From Seleniivibrio woodruffii (GTDB lineage: Bacteria; Chrysiogenota; Deferribacteres; Deferribacterales; Geovibrionaceae): a stretch of 64,000 nt of DNA. The stretch is taken from NCBI RefSeq assembly GCF_004339245.1, contig NZ_SMGG01000004.1, positions 124,001 through 188,000 on the forward strand, given 5' to 3'. Position 1 is the stretch's first letter, and every line of letters starts with the position of its first letter. The translations under genes and the position numbers were made by a program. The notes under the pieces were generated by a model. The model was not told the DNA's origin and ran no database searches. It was given only the letters and a program-made list of their open reading frames with translations. This document shows, piece by piece, positions 1 through 7,908 of this stretch.

Positions 1-2
1 AG

Positions 3-209
3 AGCTATCTGGATAATAAATCACTGAATATTGCTTGGCTGGCTACATTTGCCGCACAGCTGGTAATCATATACTGGCAGCCTGCTCAGGATGTATTTTA
101 TACCAGACCATTATCAATGAACGACTGGTTTTTTATTTCCCTGGCTGGCCTTTCGATTATCCTGATGGCAGAGATTTACCGTGTTCTAAGAAATGTTCTG
201 ATTAAATAA
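3..209 (+). CDS. cation-transporting P-type ATPase, C-terminal end (partial)
   Basis: The reading frame is open from the window edge to TAA at 207-209; the N-terminal bulk is outside the window. The 68 visible residues have the look of the Cation_ATPase_C domain: a hydrophobic helix, then QPAQDVFYTRPLS, then a second hydrophobic helix ending in a basic EIYRVLRNVL tail. In this family that segment forms the last membrane helices of Ca2+/Mg2+/H+-type pumps. The ion cannot be told from this fragment. The assignment rests on pattern recognition of a short tail, so the family is likely but not certain. Confidence 0.6.
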   Translation, partial: SYLDNKSLNIAWLATFAAQLVIIYWQPAQDVFYTRPLSMNDWFFISLAGLSIILMAEIYRVLRNVLIK

Positions 210-223
210 GGTAGTATACCAAT

Positions 224-424
224 CTACAATTTATGCTGAACATGGGGAAGTTTTTCAAATGCCGGCTCTATTTGTCTGATTGCTTCCGGAGTGGTTATAG
301 ATAATGAATTGCCCTTGGATTTATAGACACTTTTGGATCGTAAAAAAGTGAGATTAGTTTCCAACTTAATTAGAAAACTGCAAAGGTTGTTTTGCCCACC
401 GCAGATGTCTCCATTGCGGTTCAA
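224..424 (-). CDS. small hypothetical protein, possibly an AbrB/MazE-like remnant
   Basis: A 66-residue frame lies on the minus strand in the 271-bp gap between the ATPase and the histidine kinase. Residues about 33-48 (VYKSKGNSLSITTPEAI) resemble the swapped-hairpin core of AbrB/MazE-type antitoxins, where a K-x-GNSLxIxxP pattern is typical. The rest is not recognisable, there is no good ribosome binding site in front of the start, and no toxin partner is visible. It could be a decayed antitoxin or a chance frame. Nothing else is evident in this gap. Confidence 0.25.
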   Translation of the reverse strand: MNRNGDICGGQNNLCSFLIKLETNLTFLRSKSVYKSKGNSLSITTPEAIRQIEPAFEKLPHVQHKL

Positions 425-481
425 TCAGACGGATATTCTTATGCAGTAGTTTTTAATTTAGATTTACTGTAATATCCAATC

Positions 482-1876
482 ATGTTTATCGAATACCTTA
501 TATATCTTTTTTATGGTCTGGCTTTCATAATTCTCGGAGTTGCCGTTTTTGCCAAAGACAAACGGTTCAGCAAACTTAAGATAGCGGGTATACTCTGGCT
601 TTTGGGCCTGTTCGGGCTGATCCATGGTGTGCACGAGTGGATGGATCTCTACAGGCTTTTCGGGTTCCATGAAGGCGATGACATAATATTCAATCCTGCT
701 TTCAGGCTTGCTGTAATGAGTGCATCCTTTCTGGTGCTCCTTGTTTACGGAATAAGGCTCAACCTCATTGTTTCCTCAAAACTGAATAAGACTTCACATG
801 CATTAAAATACATCGCTGCCGGATCGGTGGCTACTCTGCTTGTTACGTCAGCGGTTTTCTATTTTAACTGGGATACGGAGAACAGTGCTGCCATGTTTGT
901 GCGCTGTTTTCTCGGGTTTCCTTCGGCGCTTCTTTCCGGAATCGGGATGATAGGATATTCCAGAGCGGTCAGACATATGTCGGCTGAGGGAGCCGGAAGC
1001 TTTGCTGCATCCGGTGCGGCGATGATAGCCTATGCCTTTTTTACCGGTCTTTTTCCTTCCGAAACGCTTATTCCGGCACTCAATATTAAAATTGTTGCTG
1101 TCCGGGGAGTCTGCGCCATCGTTATTCTGCATTTCATGATGAAGGCTCTGACCGTTTTTGACATTGAATATATGAATATGCTTGAGACAAGACTTCAGAG
1201 GCTTGCTCAGTCTGAAAAGCTTTCGTCTATAGGCAAGCTGGCTGCCGGCATTGCCCATGAGATAAATAATCCCCTTGCGAATGCATCCCTTGGCATAGAG
1301 ATAATCAAAGATCGGATAAGCGATGATATGGTAATGGCAAAGCTGGAATCTGTGGAAAAAAGTATAGACAGAGCATCGAAGATTGCCGGAGAGCTTCTGC
1401 TTTATGCAAGGGAGAAAGAGGCCGAGTTTGTAAGCTTTAACGTTTCAGAACTTTTAGACAGCATTAAAACACTTATTTCACACAGTCCTGCGGGGCGTCT
1501 TGTTGTTTACGGGGATATTGAAGATGCAAAAATTTCCGGAATAATCTGGAAGCTCGAAGAGGTACTTATCAATCTGATAATGAACAGCTGCGAAGCCACC
1601 GAAGGTGACGGTGAAATTCTCATAAGCTCTTCATTCAGTAATGGATTTTCTTATATAACTGTTGAAGACAGGGGAACAGGGATACCTCCGGAATATCTTT
1701 CGAGGATATTTGATCCTTTTTTTACAACCAAAGATGTGGGAGAAGGAACCGGAATGGGGCTTTCCATATGTTATAATATAGTTAAGATGCACGGTGGTGA
1801 TATTTCCATAGAGAACAGGATGAGCGGCGGTGTGCGTGCCGTTGTGTCTATTCCGGCGGAGAGAGCAGATGGATGA
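482..1876 (+). CDS. membrane sensor histidine kinase
   Basis: A 464-residue kinase. Residues 1 to about 225 are a set of hydrophobic helices (about seven) with short loops, so the sensing part is probably inside the membrane. The HisKA domain follows with the phospho-acceptor in GIAHEINNP (His259). The HATPase_c domain has the N box [11 protein letters not shown], the G1 box DRGTGIP, the F box FDPFFTTK and the G2 box GTGMGLS. The stop codon overlaps the start of the response regulator, so the two are a co-translated pair. The signal is unknown; adjacency to the eight-haem cytochrome suggests a respiratory or redox input. Confidence 0.9.
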   Translation: MFIEYLIYLFYGLAFIILGVAVFAKDKRFSKLKIAGILWLLGLFGLIHGVHEWMDLYRLFGFHEGDDIIFNPAFRLAVMSASFLVLLVYGIRLNLIVSSKLNKTSHALKYIAAGSVATLLVTSAVFYFNWDTENSAAMFVRCFLGFPSALLSGIGMIGYSRAVRHMSAEGAGSFAASGAAMIAYAFFTGLFPSETLIPALNIKIVAVRGVCAIVILHFMMKALTVFDIEYMNMLETRLQRLAQSEKLSSIGKLAAGIAHEINNPLANASLGIEIIKDRISDDMVMAKLESVEKSIDRASKIAGELLLYAREKEAEFVSFNVSELLDSIKTLISHSPAGRLVVYGDIEDAKISGIIWKLEEVLINLIMNSCEATEGDGEILISSSFSNGFSYITVEDRGTGIPPEYLSRIFDPFFTTKDVGEGTGMGLSICYNIVKMHGGDISIENRMSGGVRAVVSIPAERADG

Positions 1877-2522
1877 AAAGATTCTGATAGTTGACGATGA
1901 TGACGAACTGAGATCTAACATTGATGAAATACTGGTTGTCGCAGGATTTCAGACGCGGCAGGCATCCGGTGCGTCAGAAGCCATGAAGATGATTCAGGCT
2001 GACTGTCCGGATCTTATAATCGTTGATTATATGATGCCGGAAATAAACGGAATGGAGCTTATCTCCTCTGTTAAAAAGAGCCACCCGTCTGTGAAAATAA
2101 TAATGATAACTGCTTTCGCCGCAATTGAGAGTGCTGTTGAGGCTATGAAAAAAGGTGCGGACGACTATATTTCAAAACCTTTTAAAAAGGATGCTCTGAT
2201 ACTGTCAGTCAGAAAAAATCTTGAAGAGGTTCGTTTTGCCAGATGCATAATCAGGCTGAATATGGATGATACCCTGTCCTGTATATCAAATAATACCAGA
2301 AGGCAGATACTTATGATGCTGTTCAGGGACGGAAAAATGCGTTTTATGGATATAACAAGGGCGCTGGGGATTGAAGACCACACAAAGGTCAATTTTCATC
2401 TGAAGGCGCTGAAACAGAACGGACTTATCGAGCAGAATGAGGATAAGGAATATCTTTTAAGCGCCGGCGGGCTTAATGTTATAGACTGCCTTCAGGTAAT
2501 GTCATCAAAAGTATCATCATGA
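1869..2522 (+). CDS. response regulator with ArsR-like winged-helix output
   Basis: 217 residues starting at ATG 1869, which overlaps the kinase stop; an upstream in-frame start at 1830 would add 13 unrelated residues and is rejected. The receiver domain (1 to about 120) has the acidic cluster DDDD at 9-12, phospho-acceptor Asp53 in IIVDYMMPE and the conserved Lys in YISKPF. The C-terminal part (about 140-217) contains SNNTRRQILMML and VNFHLKALKQNGLIE, a winged helix of the ArsR/helix-turn-helix_20 type rather than the usual OmpR, NarL or NtrC output. It probably acts on the downstream cytochrome gene, but the sequence does not prove a target. Confidence 0.85.
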   Translation: MDEKILIVDDDDELRSNIDEILVVAGFQTRQASGASEAMKMIQADCPDLIIVDYMMPEINGMELISSVKKSHPSVKIIMITAFAAIESAVEAMKKGADDYISKPFKKDALILSVRKNLEEVRFARCIIRLNMDDTLSCISNNTRRQILMMLFRDGKMRFMDITRALGIEDHTKVNFHLKALKQNGLIEQNEDKEYLLSAGGLNVIDCLQVMSSKVSS

Positions 2523-2524
2523 AC

Positions 2525-2544
2525 ATGTGAATTTTAATTCACAT
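2525..2544. promoter_or_regulatory. palindromic operator candidate upstream of the eight-haem cytochrome gene
   Basis: Two perfect 9-bp arms (ATGTGAATT and AATTCACAT) flank a TT centre. The halves TGTGA and TCACA resemble CRP/FNR-superfamily half sites but are 8 rather than 6 bases apart. The site lies about 110 bp before the cytochrome start. A second inverted repeat, ATCCGGA/TCCGGAT, lies at about 2609-2629. Either may also act as an RNA hairpin after the response regulator gene. Confidence 0.45.
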
Positions 2545-2651
2545 CACCCCCGAGTATGTCAAATTCTATTATCTTGTTTATCTCCCTGATTGCGAAGAAA
2601 ATATGAACATCCGGAGACTTTTTTCCGGATTAAGCAGTCAAGGAGGAATTT

Positions 2652-4562
2652 ATGAACCGTTCAGTTTTATTGAAACCGGCTATGGGGGTTTTGGCGGCAT
2701 TTGCTGTGCTTCTGCTCGCTCCTGCTCTCCATGCCGCTGTTATCAAAGGAACAGTTAAGGACGTATCTGGACAGGTGATAGAAAAAGCATCCGTCTATCT
2801 TATCCCTGCATCCGATGTTGAAGCAATGGCGCAGACCCCCACAATTATTAAGAAGGATTCGCCCAACGACGAACCCCTTGAGGATAATCTGGCGGCAAAT
2901 AAGGATAAATACAAGTCTGCCGTAACGGATGCCAAAGGCGCATTTGTAATTAAAAATGCGGCCGATGAAAAATATTTCGTTTATGTTGTGCCTGCCGATT
3001 CCGCATATCTCCCCGGCGGCGACAAAGCGAACAAATCCTTAACCCCCGCATCTCTTAAAGGTAAACCTCTGAATATTCTGCTTTCAGGCAACACACCCGA
3101 AGGTGCTCAGTATACCGGCTCATCAAAATGCCTCACCTGCCACAAGGAATATATGTCCGTTAAAAAGACACTCCACAAACTCGGCATAAAGAAAGCCGGA
3201 CAGGTTAGCGGGCTGCAGGATATGTCCGATTTCCCCGAATACGACAAAGGTCTTAATTTCCTGAAAAAAGGGCAGAAAGTTTATTTCTACGCATACAACA
3301 AAGACAGAAACTGGGACAAATATCTTGCATCTGTAAAAGAGCCTAAAGATCCCGCCTCTGTCAGCTTCACTGCGTATTTTTACACAGCTCAGGACGGCAC
3401 TGTAAAAGTTAAGATGGAAAACATGAAAAACACCGCCGACCCCGCACGTGAATACACTGTCGAAATGACATACGGCGGCGGACTCTACAAGCAGAGATAC
3501 CTTCTGCGTATAGGCAAAAACATGTTCCCGTTCCTTCAGTTTAACCCCAACGGCGATGATGCATACGGTGACAGAACAAGGATGCAGTTCAGAGACTACC
3601 ACGGCGACTGGTTCTATGACGAAGCGAACCTTAAGCTGAAAGACGCACCCCTTGCAAAATCATTCGAAAAAGAGTGCGCATCATGCCATTACAACGGATA
3701 CGGGCTTAAAAAGCTCGAAAGCGGCGAATATATTGCAGAAGCTGCGAACGATCCCAAAGGCGAAGCGGACATTGACGGCGACGGAATACACAACGAACTT
3801 AACCTCGGCTGCGAAACATGCCACGGCCCAGGTTCCGCACATGTTAAAGCACCCAAAGCCAAAAAAGCATCCTCAATAGTCAGCCCCGCAAAGCTTTCTG
3901 CCGAGCGTGCAACCGTTATCTGCGGACAGTGCCACTCCAGACCTCAGGGCAACCTGAACAACGACCAGCCTGTTGACAAAAACAACAGAATGATGCTCCC
4001 CGGCACAAGCAGAAACAACTATCTGCTGAACAACACAACCAGAGAGGACGCTGCGAAGAACGATTTCTGGGCAGACGGGCTCCATTCGAAATCACACCAT
4101 CAGCAGTACACTGATTTCATAAAATCAGCCAAATACCGTAACGGAGATATTCTGGTGACCTGTACAAGCTGTCATGCCCCTCATGGCGGCACTAAATTCG
4201 CACATCAGCTGAAATCAGACGCTGTAACGCCTAAGGCGACACTCTGCCAGTCATGCCACAAAGATGTGAAGGATATCGAAAAGCACACAGAAAAAACAGT
4301 GGGAATGGCTCACGGTAAAGATACTGAAATAACCTGCACAAGCTGTCACTCTGTTAAAACTGCACAGACAGGCGCAGGTTTCGGAAGAGGTCAGCAGACT
4401 GCTGACGGCAAAAACTACTGGCAGAACGACATAACCACGCACCTTTTCTCAAAGCCTCCGAGAAAAGGACATGCAGGTGTGTTCGGGGTTGAGGCGGGTA
4501 AATCCATGCCTACTCCCTACACAGGTTCATGCGGAAAATGCCACGACGTAAACGCTAAATAA
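2652..4562 (+). CDS. eight-haem periplasmic c-type cytochrome
   Basis: 636 residues with a Sec signal peptide (about 1-29, ending LHA-A). After it comes a beta-rich region (about 30-140) resembling a carboxypeptidase-regulatory-like fold (VIKGTVKD, DAKGAFVIK). Eight CXXCH haem motifs follow: CLTCH (C160), CASCH, CETCH, CGQCH, CTSCH, CQSCH, CTSCH and CGKCH. Such proteins carry electrons in the periplasm of anaerobic respirers and some are terminal reductases. An AGGAGG site lies 7 bases before the ATG and a strong terminator follows. The partner and substrate are not visible; the upstream two-component pair probably controls it. Confidence 0.9.
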   Translation: MNRSVLLKPAMGVLAAFAVLLLAPALHAAVIKGTVKDVSGQVIEKASVYLIPASDVEAMAQTPTIIKKDSPNDEPLEDNLAANKDKYKSAVTDAKGAFVIKNAADEKYFVYVVPADSAYLPGGDKANKSLTPASLKGKPLNILLSGNTPEGAQYTGSSKCLTCHKEYMSVKKTLHKLGIKKAGQVSGLQDMSDFPEYDKGLNFLKKGQKVYFYAYNKDRNWDKYLASVKEPKDPASVSFTAYFYTAQDGTVKVKMENMKNTADPAREYTVEMTYGGGLYKQRYLLRIGKNMFPFLQFNPNGDDAYGDRTRMQFRDYHGDWFYDEANLKLKDAPLAKSFEKECASCHYNGYGLKKLESGEYIAEAANDPKGEADIDGDGIHNELNLGCETCHGPGSAHVKAPKAKKASSIVSPAKLSAERATVICGQCHSRPQGNLNNDQPVDKNNRMMLPGTSRNNYLLNNTTREDAAKNDFWADGLHSKSHHQQYTDFIKSAKYRNGDILVTCTSCHAPHGGTKFAHQLKSDAVTPKATLCQSCHKDVKDIEKHTEKTVGMAHGKDTEITCTSCHSVKTAQTGAGFGRGQQTADGKNYWQNDITTHLFSKPPRKGHAGVFGVEAGKSMPTPYTGSCGKCHDVNAK

Positions 4563-4579
4563 CCTCACAGGGAAATTAT

Positions 4580-5512
4580 TCATAAGCTCTGCATATCCTT
4601 ATGTGCAGAGCTTTTTTTTTGTATTATCCTCAGAACTTCCGTGATATCTATTTTCGCCATGCAACTATTTTCCCCGCAGGCGGGAACGCCGTCTCTGTCG
4701 CATGGAGCACAGGGCAGGGGCGATGTGATAACGTTGGTGATATCGGGCGGCAAGGCTTCGTTCGGGTCTGTCGGTCCGCAGATAACGGTAATCGGCGTTG
4801 CGGTACAGGCGGCAAGGTGGGTCAGTCCGCTGTCGCAGCCTATGTAATGCTCTGCATTGTCTATGATGTGGAAACAGTCCGATAGGGTTGTTTTGCCTGT
4901 GTAGTCAAATATCTTCGGATGGCTGACGTTCAGTCTGTCTTCGTCTGTTCCCAACAGAACAACGGAATATCCGGTCTCCTGAGCTATCTTTAATGCCAGT
5001 TCCGCCTGTTTGTCCCATATCCTCTGAGGCGTATGTCTGCGTGCATTTCTGCCGCCTCCGGCCGCAATGGCTATGTATGGCTTGTCCGGCAGTTCGCAGA
5101 CCATTGTTTCCGGCCGGAAAGAATAGCCGAAGGCATTATCAGCATAAACGGTTTTGAGATGCCAGAGATGTCTGCGAATGCCTTTCTCTTTAACGGAGCA
5201 TTTCGCACCTGCCAGTTTTCCCAGAAAGTGCCATTTTGGGTCGGTATGAAAGATATAGATTTTGTCAAATCCCCTCAGCATCAGAAGAATGCGGAGCGTC
5301 TCAAAAGGCATCAGGCCGCTGTAAAGTCTTTCTGAGCTGAATGTGCGGACGCCTGATATCGACGGATGGTCTTTCAGAACGTGGGCGTATTCTGCGCCGC
5401 AGATAAGGGTTATTTCGCTTCGTGGGTGTTGATGTTTCAGAGCGGAGAGGGCAGGTGTGGTCTGGATAAGGTCGCCTATGGCTCCGGTTTTAACTGCCGC
5501 AATCTTTAGCAT
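4580..5512 (-). CDS. glycosyltransferase family 9 (heptosyltransferase-like)
   Basis: 310 residues. The N-terminus AAVKTGAIGDLIQTTPALSALK is the typical start of GT9/ADP-heptose:LPS heptosyltransferases, and the C-terminal half carries the nucleotide-sugar region YIGCDSGLTHLAA followed by TPITVICGPTDP. The family adds heptose to lipid A-core sugars at the inner face of the inner membrane. It sits alone here, convergent with the cytochrome and codirectional with rpsT. The precise acceptor cannot be read from sequence. Cysteines near the C-terminus (CAPCDRDGVPACGENSC) are seen in many members. Confidence 0.85.
   Translation of the reverse strand: MLKIAAVKTGAIGDLIQTTPALSALKHQHPRSEITLICGAEYAHVLKDHPSISGVRTFSSERLYSGLMPFETLRILLMLRGFDKIYIFHTDPKWHFLGKLAGAKCSVKEKGIRRHLWHLKTVYADNAFGYSFRPETMVCELPDKPYIAIAAGGGRNARRHTPQRIWDKQAELALKIAQETGYSVVLLGTDEDRLNVSHPKIFDYTGKTTLSDCFHIIDNAEHYIGCDSGLTHLAACTATPITVICGPTDPNEALPPDITNVITSPLPCAPCDRDGVPACGENSCMAKIDITEVLRIIQKKSSAHKDMQSL
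4584..4620 (+). terminator. intrinsic terminator of the cytochrome gene
   Basis: A 10-bp perfect stem (AAGCTCTGCA / TGCAGAGCTT) with a 10-base loop is followed by a run of ten T. It overlaps the 3' end of the convergent glycosyltransferase gene, which ends at 4580. Confidence 0.9.
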
Positions 5513-5524
5513 TTGTGGTTAAAG

Positions 5525-5560
5525 CAAAAAAGCCGGAGTTCCGTAAAGACACTCCGGCTT
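5525..5560 (-). terminator. intrinsic terminator after rpsT
   Basis: On the minus strand an 11-bp stem (AAGCCGGAGTG/ACTCCGGCTT region) is followed by TTTTTTGC. It lies 25 bases after the rpsT stop and in front of the glycosyltransferase gene. Confidence 0.85.
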
Positions 5561-5584
5561 CGCAAACTGATTTAATACAGTTAA

Positions 5585-5854
5585 TTAAGCAGTTTTAAGA
5601 GCGTTGAGCTTCTTAGCAAGTCTGGACTGACGGCGAGCCACCTGATTTTTGTGGATAACGCCTTTAGATCCGATAGAAGCTATAGTGCTTGTAGCAGTTT
5701 TGAACGCTGCTTCAGCTGTCTGAGCATCGCCTGTTGTAGCGGCTGCTGTAAACTTTTTAACCATAGTTCTCATTTTAGACTTGTATGACTTGTTTCTAAG
5801 ATTTCTTTTTTCGCTCTGACGGATTCTTTTCAGTGCAGAAATTGTATGAGCCAC
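5585..5854 (-). CDS. rpsT: 30S ribosomal protein S20
   Basis: An 89-residue basic protein (MAHTISALKRIRQSEKRN) matching bS20, a primary 16S-binding protein of the small subunit. The start is placed at GTG 5854: the ribosome binding site GAGGTG ends six bases before it, whereas the alternative GTG at 5863 overlaps that site. The usual bS20 N-terminus begins with M-A-x-x-x-S-A, which agrees. It stands as a single-gene unit with its own terminator, as is common for rpsT. Confidence 0.95.
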   Translation of the reverse strand: MAHTISALKRIRQSEKRNLRNKSYKSKMRTMVKKFTAAATTGDAQTAEAAFKTATSTIASIGSKGVIHKNQVARRQSRLAKKLNALKTA

Positions 5855-5999
5855 GTCATTCACCTCTATATATTCTTATGAGCTGATAAAAGTATCAGAA
5901 AGGTTGCCCCTTGTCAATACATAAACAAGCATAAAGTTGCGCTTGCCATGCATTTTCCTCAATGATAAATTACATTATAATATATTCGGAGATATTGAT

Positions 6000-6329
6000 A
6001 TGAAAAAATACATTGCGGCTCTGATGATTTTAGCATTTGCTGCGGGCTGCGGCAATATGCAGGCGGCTTCGGTTGCTCCTGTGGATGAGGCGAGGCTTCA
6101 GGCTCTTGAGATTCAGCAGAAGAGCGATTCCGAGCGCATCGCAAAGCTGGAAAAAGAGCTGAGCGATACGAAATCGGCTCTTGAGCGAAGCCAGAAGCAG
6201 TCCAGACAGCTCGGCGAGAGCTATGACGCTCTTGTGGGCATGATGAAGGATTACAGACAGCTTATCGGAACCATGATGGAGAACGTGGGTAAGCTGATGA
6301 AGGATAAGGACGCTCCAAAGGCGAATTAA
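6000..6329 (+). CDS. small coiled-coil lipoprotein
   Basis: 109 residues from ATG 6000, with GGAG nine bases upstream; an in-frame start at 5937 is rejected because it removes the signal peptide from the N-terminus. MKKYIAALMILAFAAGC is a lipoprotein signal with lipobox FAAGC, so the mature protein should be lipidated at Cys17 or so. Residues about 35-75 are rich in heptad-spaced L/E/K (LQALEIQQKSDSERIAKLEKELS), a probable coiled coil. No named family is recognised. It may be a cell-envelope spacer. A TATAAT box lies at about 5975-5980. Confidence 0.75.
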   Translation: MKKYIAALMILAFAAGCGNMQAASVAPVDEARLQALEIQQKSDSERIAKLEKELSDTKSALERSQKQSRQLGESYDALVGMMKDYRQLIGTMMENVGKLMKDKDAPKAN

Positions 6330-6970
6330 TCGTTAAGGTATATCTCTATTCTTTCTTTGCCTTTTCCCGGGTTGACACGTTTCAGTGTCAGCCAGCCTAC
6401 TTCACTTGTGGAGCGGACGTGTGTCCCGCCGCATGGGACCTGTGCAAAGCCTTCTATACGCCAGAAACGGTGCTCTTTTTCGATATCGTCAAAATCACAT
6501 ATGATGGGATGATCCGCTTCAATGAGTCTTTTAAGCTCGTTATTCAGGAAATCGAAAGTGGAAGCTATGTTTCCCTCCCATGCAAAATCAACTCTCGCCT
6601 TGTCGTGGGTTATGTTTGCGCCTATTTTTTCGGGGTGACCGTAGTTCTGGTAAACCAGTTCGAGAACAAGCTCCGCCGCAAAGTGCAGACGCATGATCCG
6701 GTATCTTTTTGACCAGTCAATGTGCACATCAGCCTCGTCCCCTTTACAGAGGTTGTGGTCTGAGGGCAGGGTGTAGAATATTTCAAATCCGTCCCGTTCA
6801 GCCGTCAATATTTCAAATCCGCCTATTGTTCCGATGTCCGACTGCTGACCGCCCTCGAAGGCATACGCAACGGTGTGGCTCAGGGTTATTCTGTCTCCGT
6901 TAACGGAAGTTACCCTTGCTGTGCAGGCTGTCAGATATGGATCTTTCCAGAATAGTTTTTCAACAGACAT
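6326..6970 (-). CDS. AlaX-like alanyl-tRNA editing protein
   Basis: 214 residues. The C-terminal part contains FAQVPCGGTHVRSTSEVG, the CxxxH metal-binding signature of the AlaRS editing domain, and the middle has RLHFAAELVLELVYQ where HxxxH is normal. AlaX proteins are free-standing deacylases that remove Ser or Gly wrongly attached to tRNA-Ala. In this copy the first metal motif reads HxxxE, not HxxxH, so zinc binding may be altered. It converges on and overlaps the lipoprotein gene end by four bases. The family call is good; catalytic competence is uncertain. Confidence 0.8.
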   Translation of the reverse strand: MSVEKLFWKDPYLTACTARVTSVNGDRITLSHTVAYAFEGGQQSDIGTIGGFEILTAERDGFEIFYTLPSDHNLCKGDEADVHIDWSKRYRIMRLHFAAELVLELVYQNYGHPEKIGANITHDKARVDFAWEGNIASTFDFLNNELKRLIEADHPIICDFDDIEKEHRFWRIEGFAQVPCGGTHVRSTSEVGWLTLKRVNPGKGKERIEIYLND

Positions 6971-7103
6971 TTGATGACTCTAGCAGAAAACAGATTTCGT
7001 GGCAATATTATGCTCTATTTTGAATGTATATCAATCTGATGTATGTATGTTTGAAAATTTTTCAGGTGTGATAAAATTAATAGATAATGAACCGGGGTGT
7101 TTT

Positions 7104-7352
7104 ATGCGAACTGCTTTTATTGTTATCTTTGTTCTATTTGCTTTTTCTGCCTTCGCTCAGGGCAAAAAGGCAGATTGTGAGAAGCCGTTGTTTGTTTACA
7201 ATTTCTCAAAGGAAAAAGTCAGCCTGCTGAATACTAAGGATGAAGATTTCAGACGTGGCTGCTGTTCGCATCACGGCGGTGTGTGTGGTTGTTCAAACGG
7301 GCGTGCTCTATGCTGTGACGGCTCCCTTAGCCCATCCTGCGGGTGTGACTGA
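7104..7352 (+). CDS. exported cysteine-rich small protein
   Basis: 82 residues from ATG 7104; the longer frame from 6999 is rejected because MRTAFIVIFVLFAFSAFAQ is a clear Sec signal peptide that must be N-terminal. The mature part is short, and its last 31 residues hold eight cysteines (GCCSHHGGVCGCSNGRALCC, then CDGSLSPSCGCD-like tail). This CCSHHGGxCGC pattern recurs in small secreted proteins of unknown role; it may bind metal or form disulfides. No partner is evident beside mscL. Confidence 0.65.
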   Translation: MRTAFIVIFVLFAFSAFAQGKKADCEKPLFVYNFSKEKVSLLNTKDEDFRRGCCSHHGGVCGCSNGRALCCDGSLSPSCGCD

Positions 7353-7375
7353 AAAAAGGTATTTGGGCGTATGGT

Positions 7376-7405
7376 TTGATAAGATGGTTTCATATATGGT
7401 ATAGT
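7376..7405 (+). promoter_or_regulatory. sigma-70-type promoter of mscL
   Basis: TTGATA (7376-7381) and TATAGT (7400-7405) are separated by 18 bases, 32 bases before the mscL start. An AACAGGAG ribosome binding site lies at 7421-7428. Confidence 0.6.
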
Positions 7406-7436
7406 ATGTAAATATCTATCAAACAGGAGTTGCTGC

Positions 7437-7838
7437 ATGTCTATAATTCAGGAATTCAAAAAATTTGCAATGCGTGGTAACGTGGTCGATCTGGCCGTGG
7501 GTATAATCATCGGCGGTGCTTTCGGCAAAATAGTTTCCAGTCTTGTTGCGGACGTAATTATGCCGCCTATCGGACTTATCCTAGGCAACGTCAATTTTGC
7601 AGACCTTGCAATCACTCTTAAAGAGGCCTCAGGGGATAAAGCGGCGGTCACCCTTAACTATGGAAGCTTCATCCAGTCCGTTGTGGATTTTTCAATCGTG
7701 GCCTTTGCAGTGTTTATGCTCATTAAGGGTATCAACAGCATGAAGAAGAAAGAGGAGGAAGCTCCTGCCGCACCTCCCGCTCCTACCAAGGAGGAAGTGC
7801 TCCTTACCGAGATAAGAGACATATTGAAGAGTAAATAA
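7437..7838 (+). CDS. mscL: large-conductance mechanosensitive channel MscL
   Basis: 133 residues. The N-terminal amphipathic segment [30 protein letters not shown] and the MPPIGLILG stretch are diagnostic of MscL. Two membrane helices (about 15-45 and 78-100) enclose a periplasmic loop, and the tail ([14 protein letters not shown], then a C-terminal helix) is the cytoplasmic bundle. The channel opens on membrane tension to release solutes at hypo-osmotic shock. It is monocistronic here, with its own promoter and terminator. Confidence 0.97.
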   Translation: MSIIQEFKKFAMRGNVVDLAVGIIIGGAFGKIVSSLVADVIMPPIGLILGNVNFADLAITLKEASGDKAAVTLNYGSFIQSVVDFSIVAFAVFMLIKGINSMKKKEEEAPAAPPAPTKEEVLLTEIRDILKSK

Positions 7839-7847
7839 TGAATATAG

Positions 7848-7888
7848 TCCCCTCTGCATGGCTTCGGCTGTGTACGGGGGGATTTTTA
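7848..7888 (+). terminator. intrinsic terminator of mscL
   Basis: GTCCCC and GGGGGGAT arms close an imperfect stem capped by GGC-TTCG-GCT and are followed by TTTTT. It separates mscL from the CRISPR array, which runs toward it from the other side. Confidence 0.7.
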
Positions 7889-7908
7889 TCGTAGAACATA
7901 TCTATGAG

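Noticed and set aside
2525-2544. Canonical CRP site
   Set aside because: Half sites are 8 rather than 6 bases apart, so it was listed only as an operator candidate.
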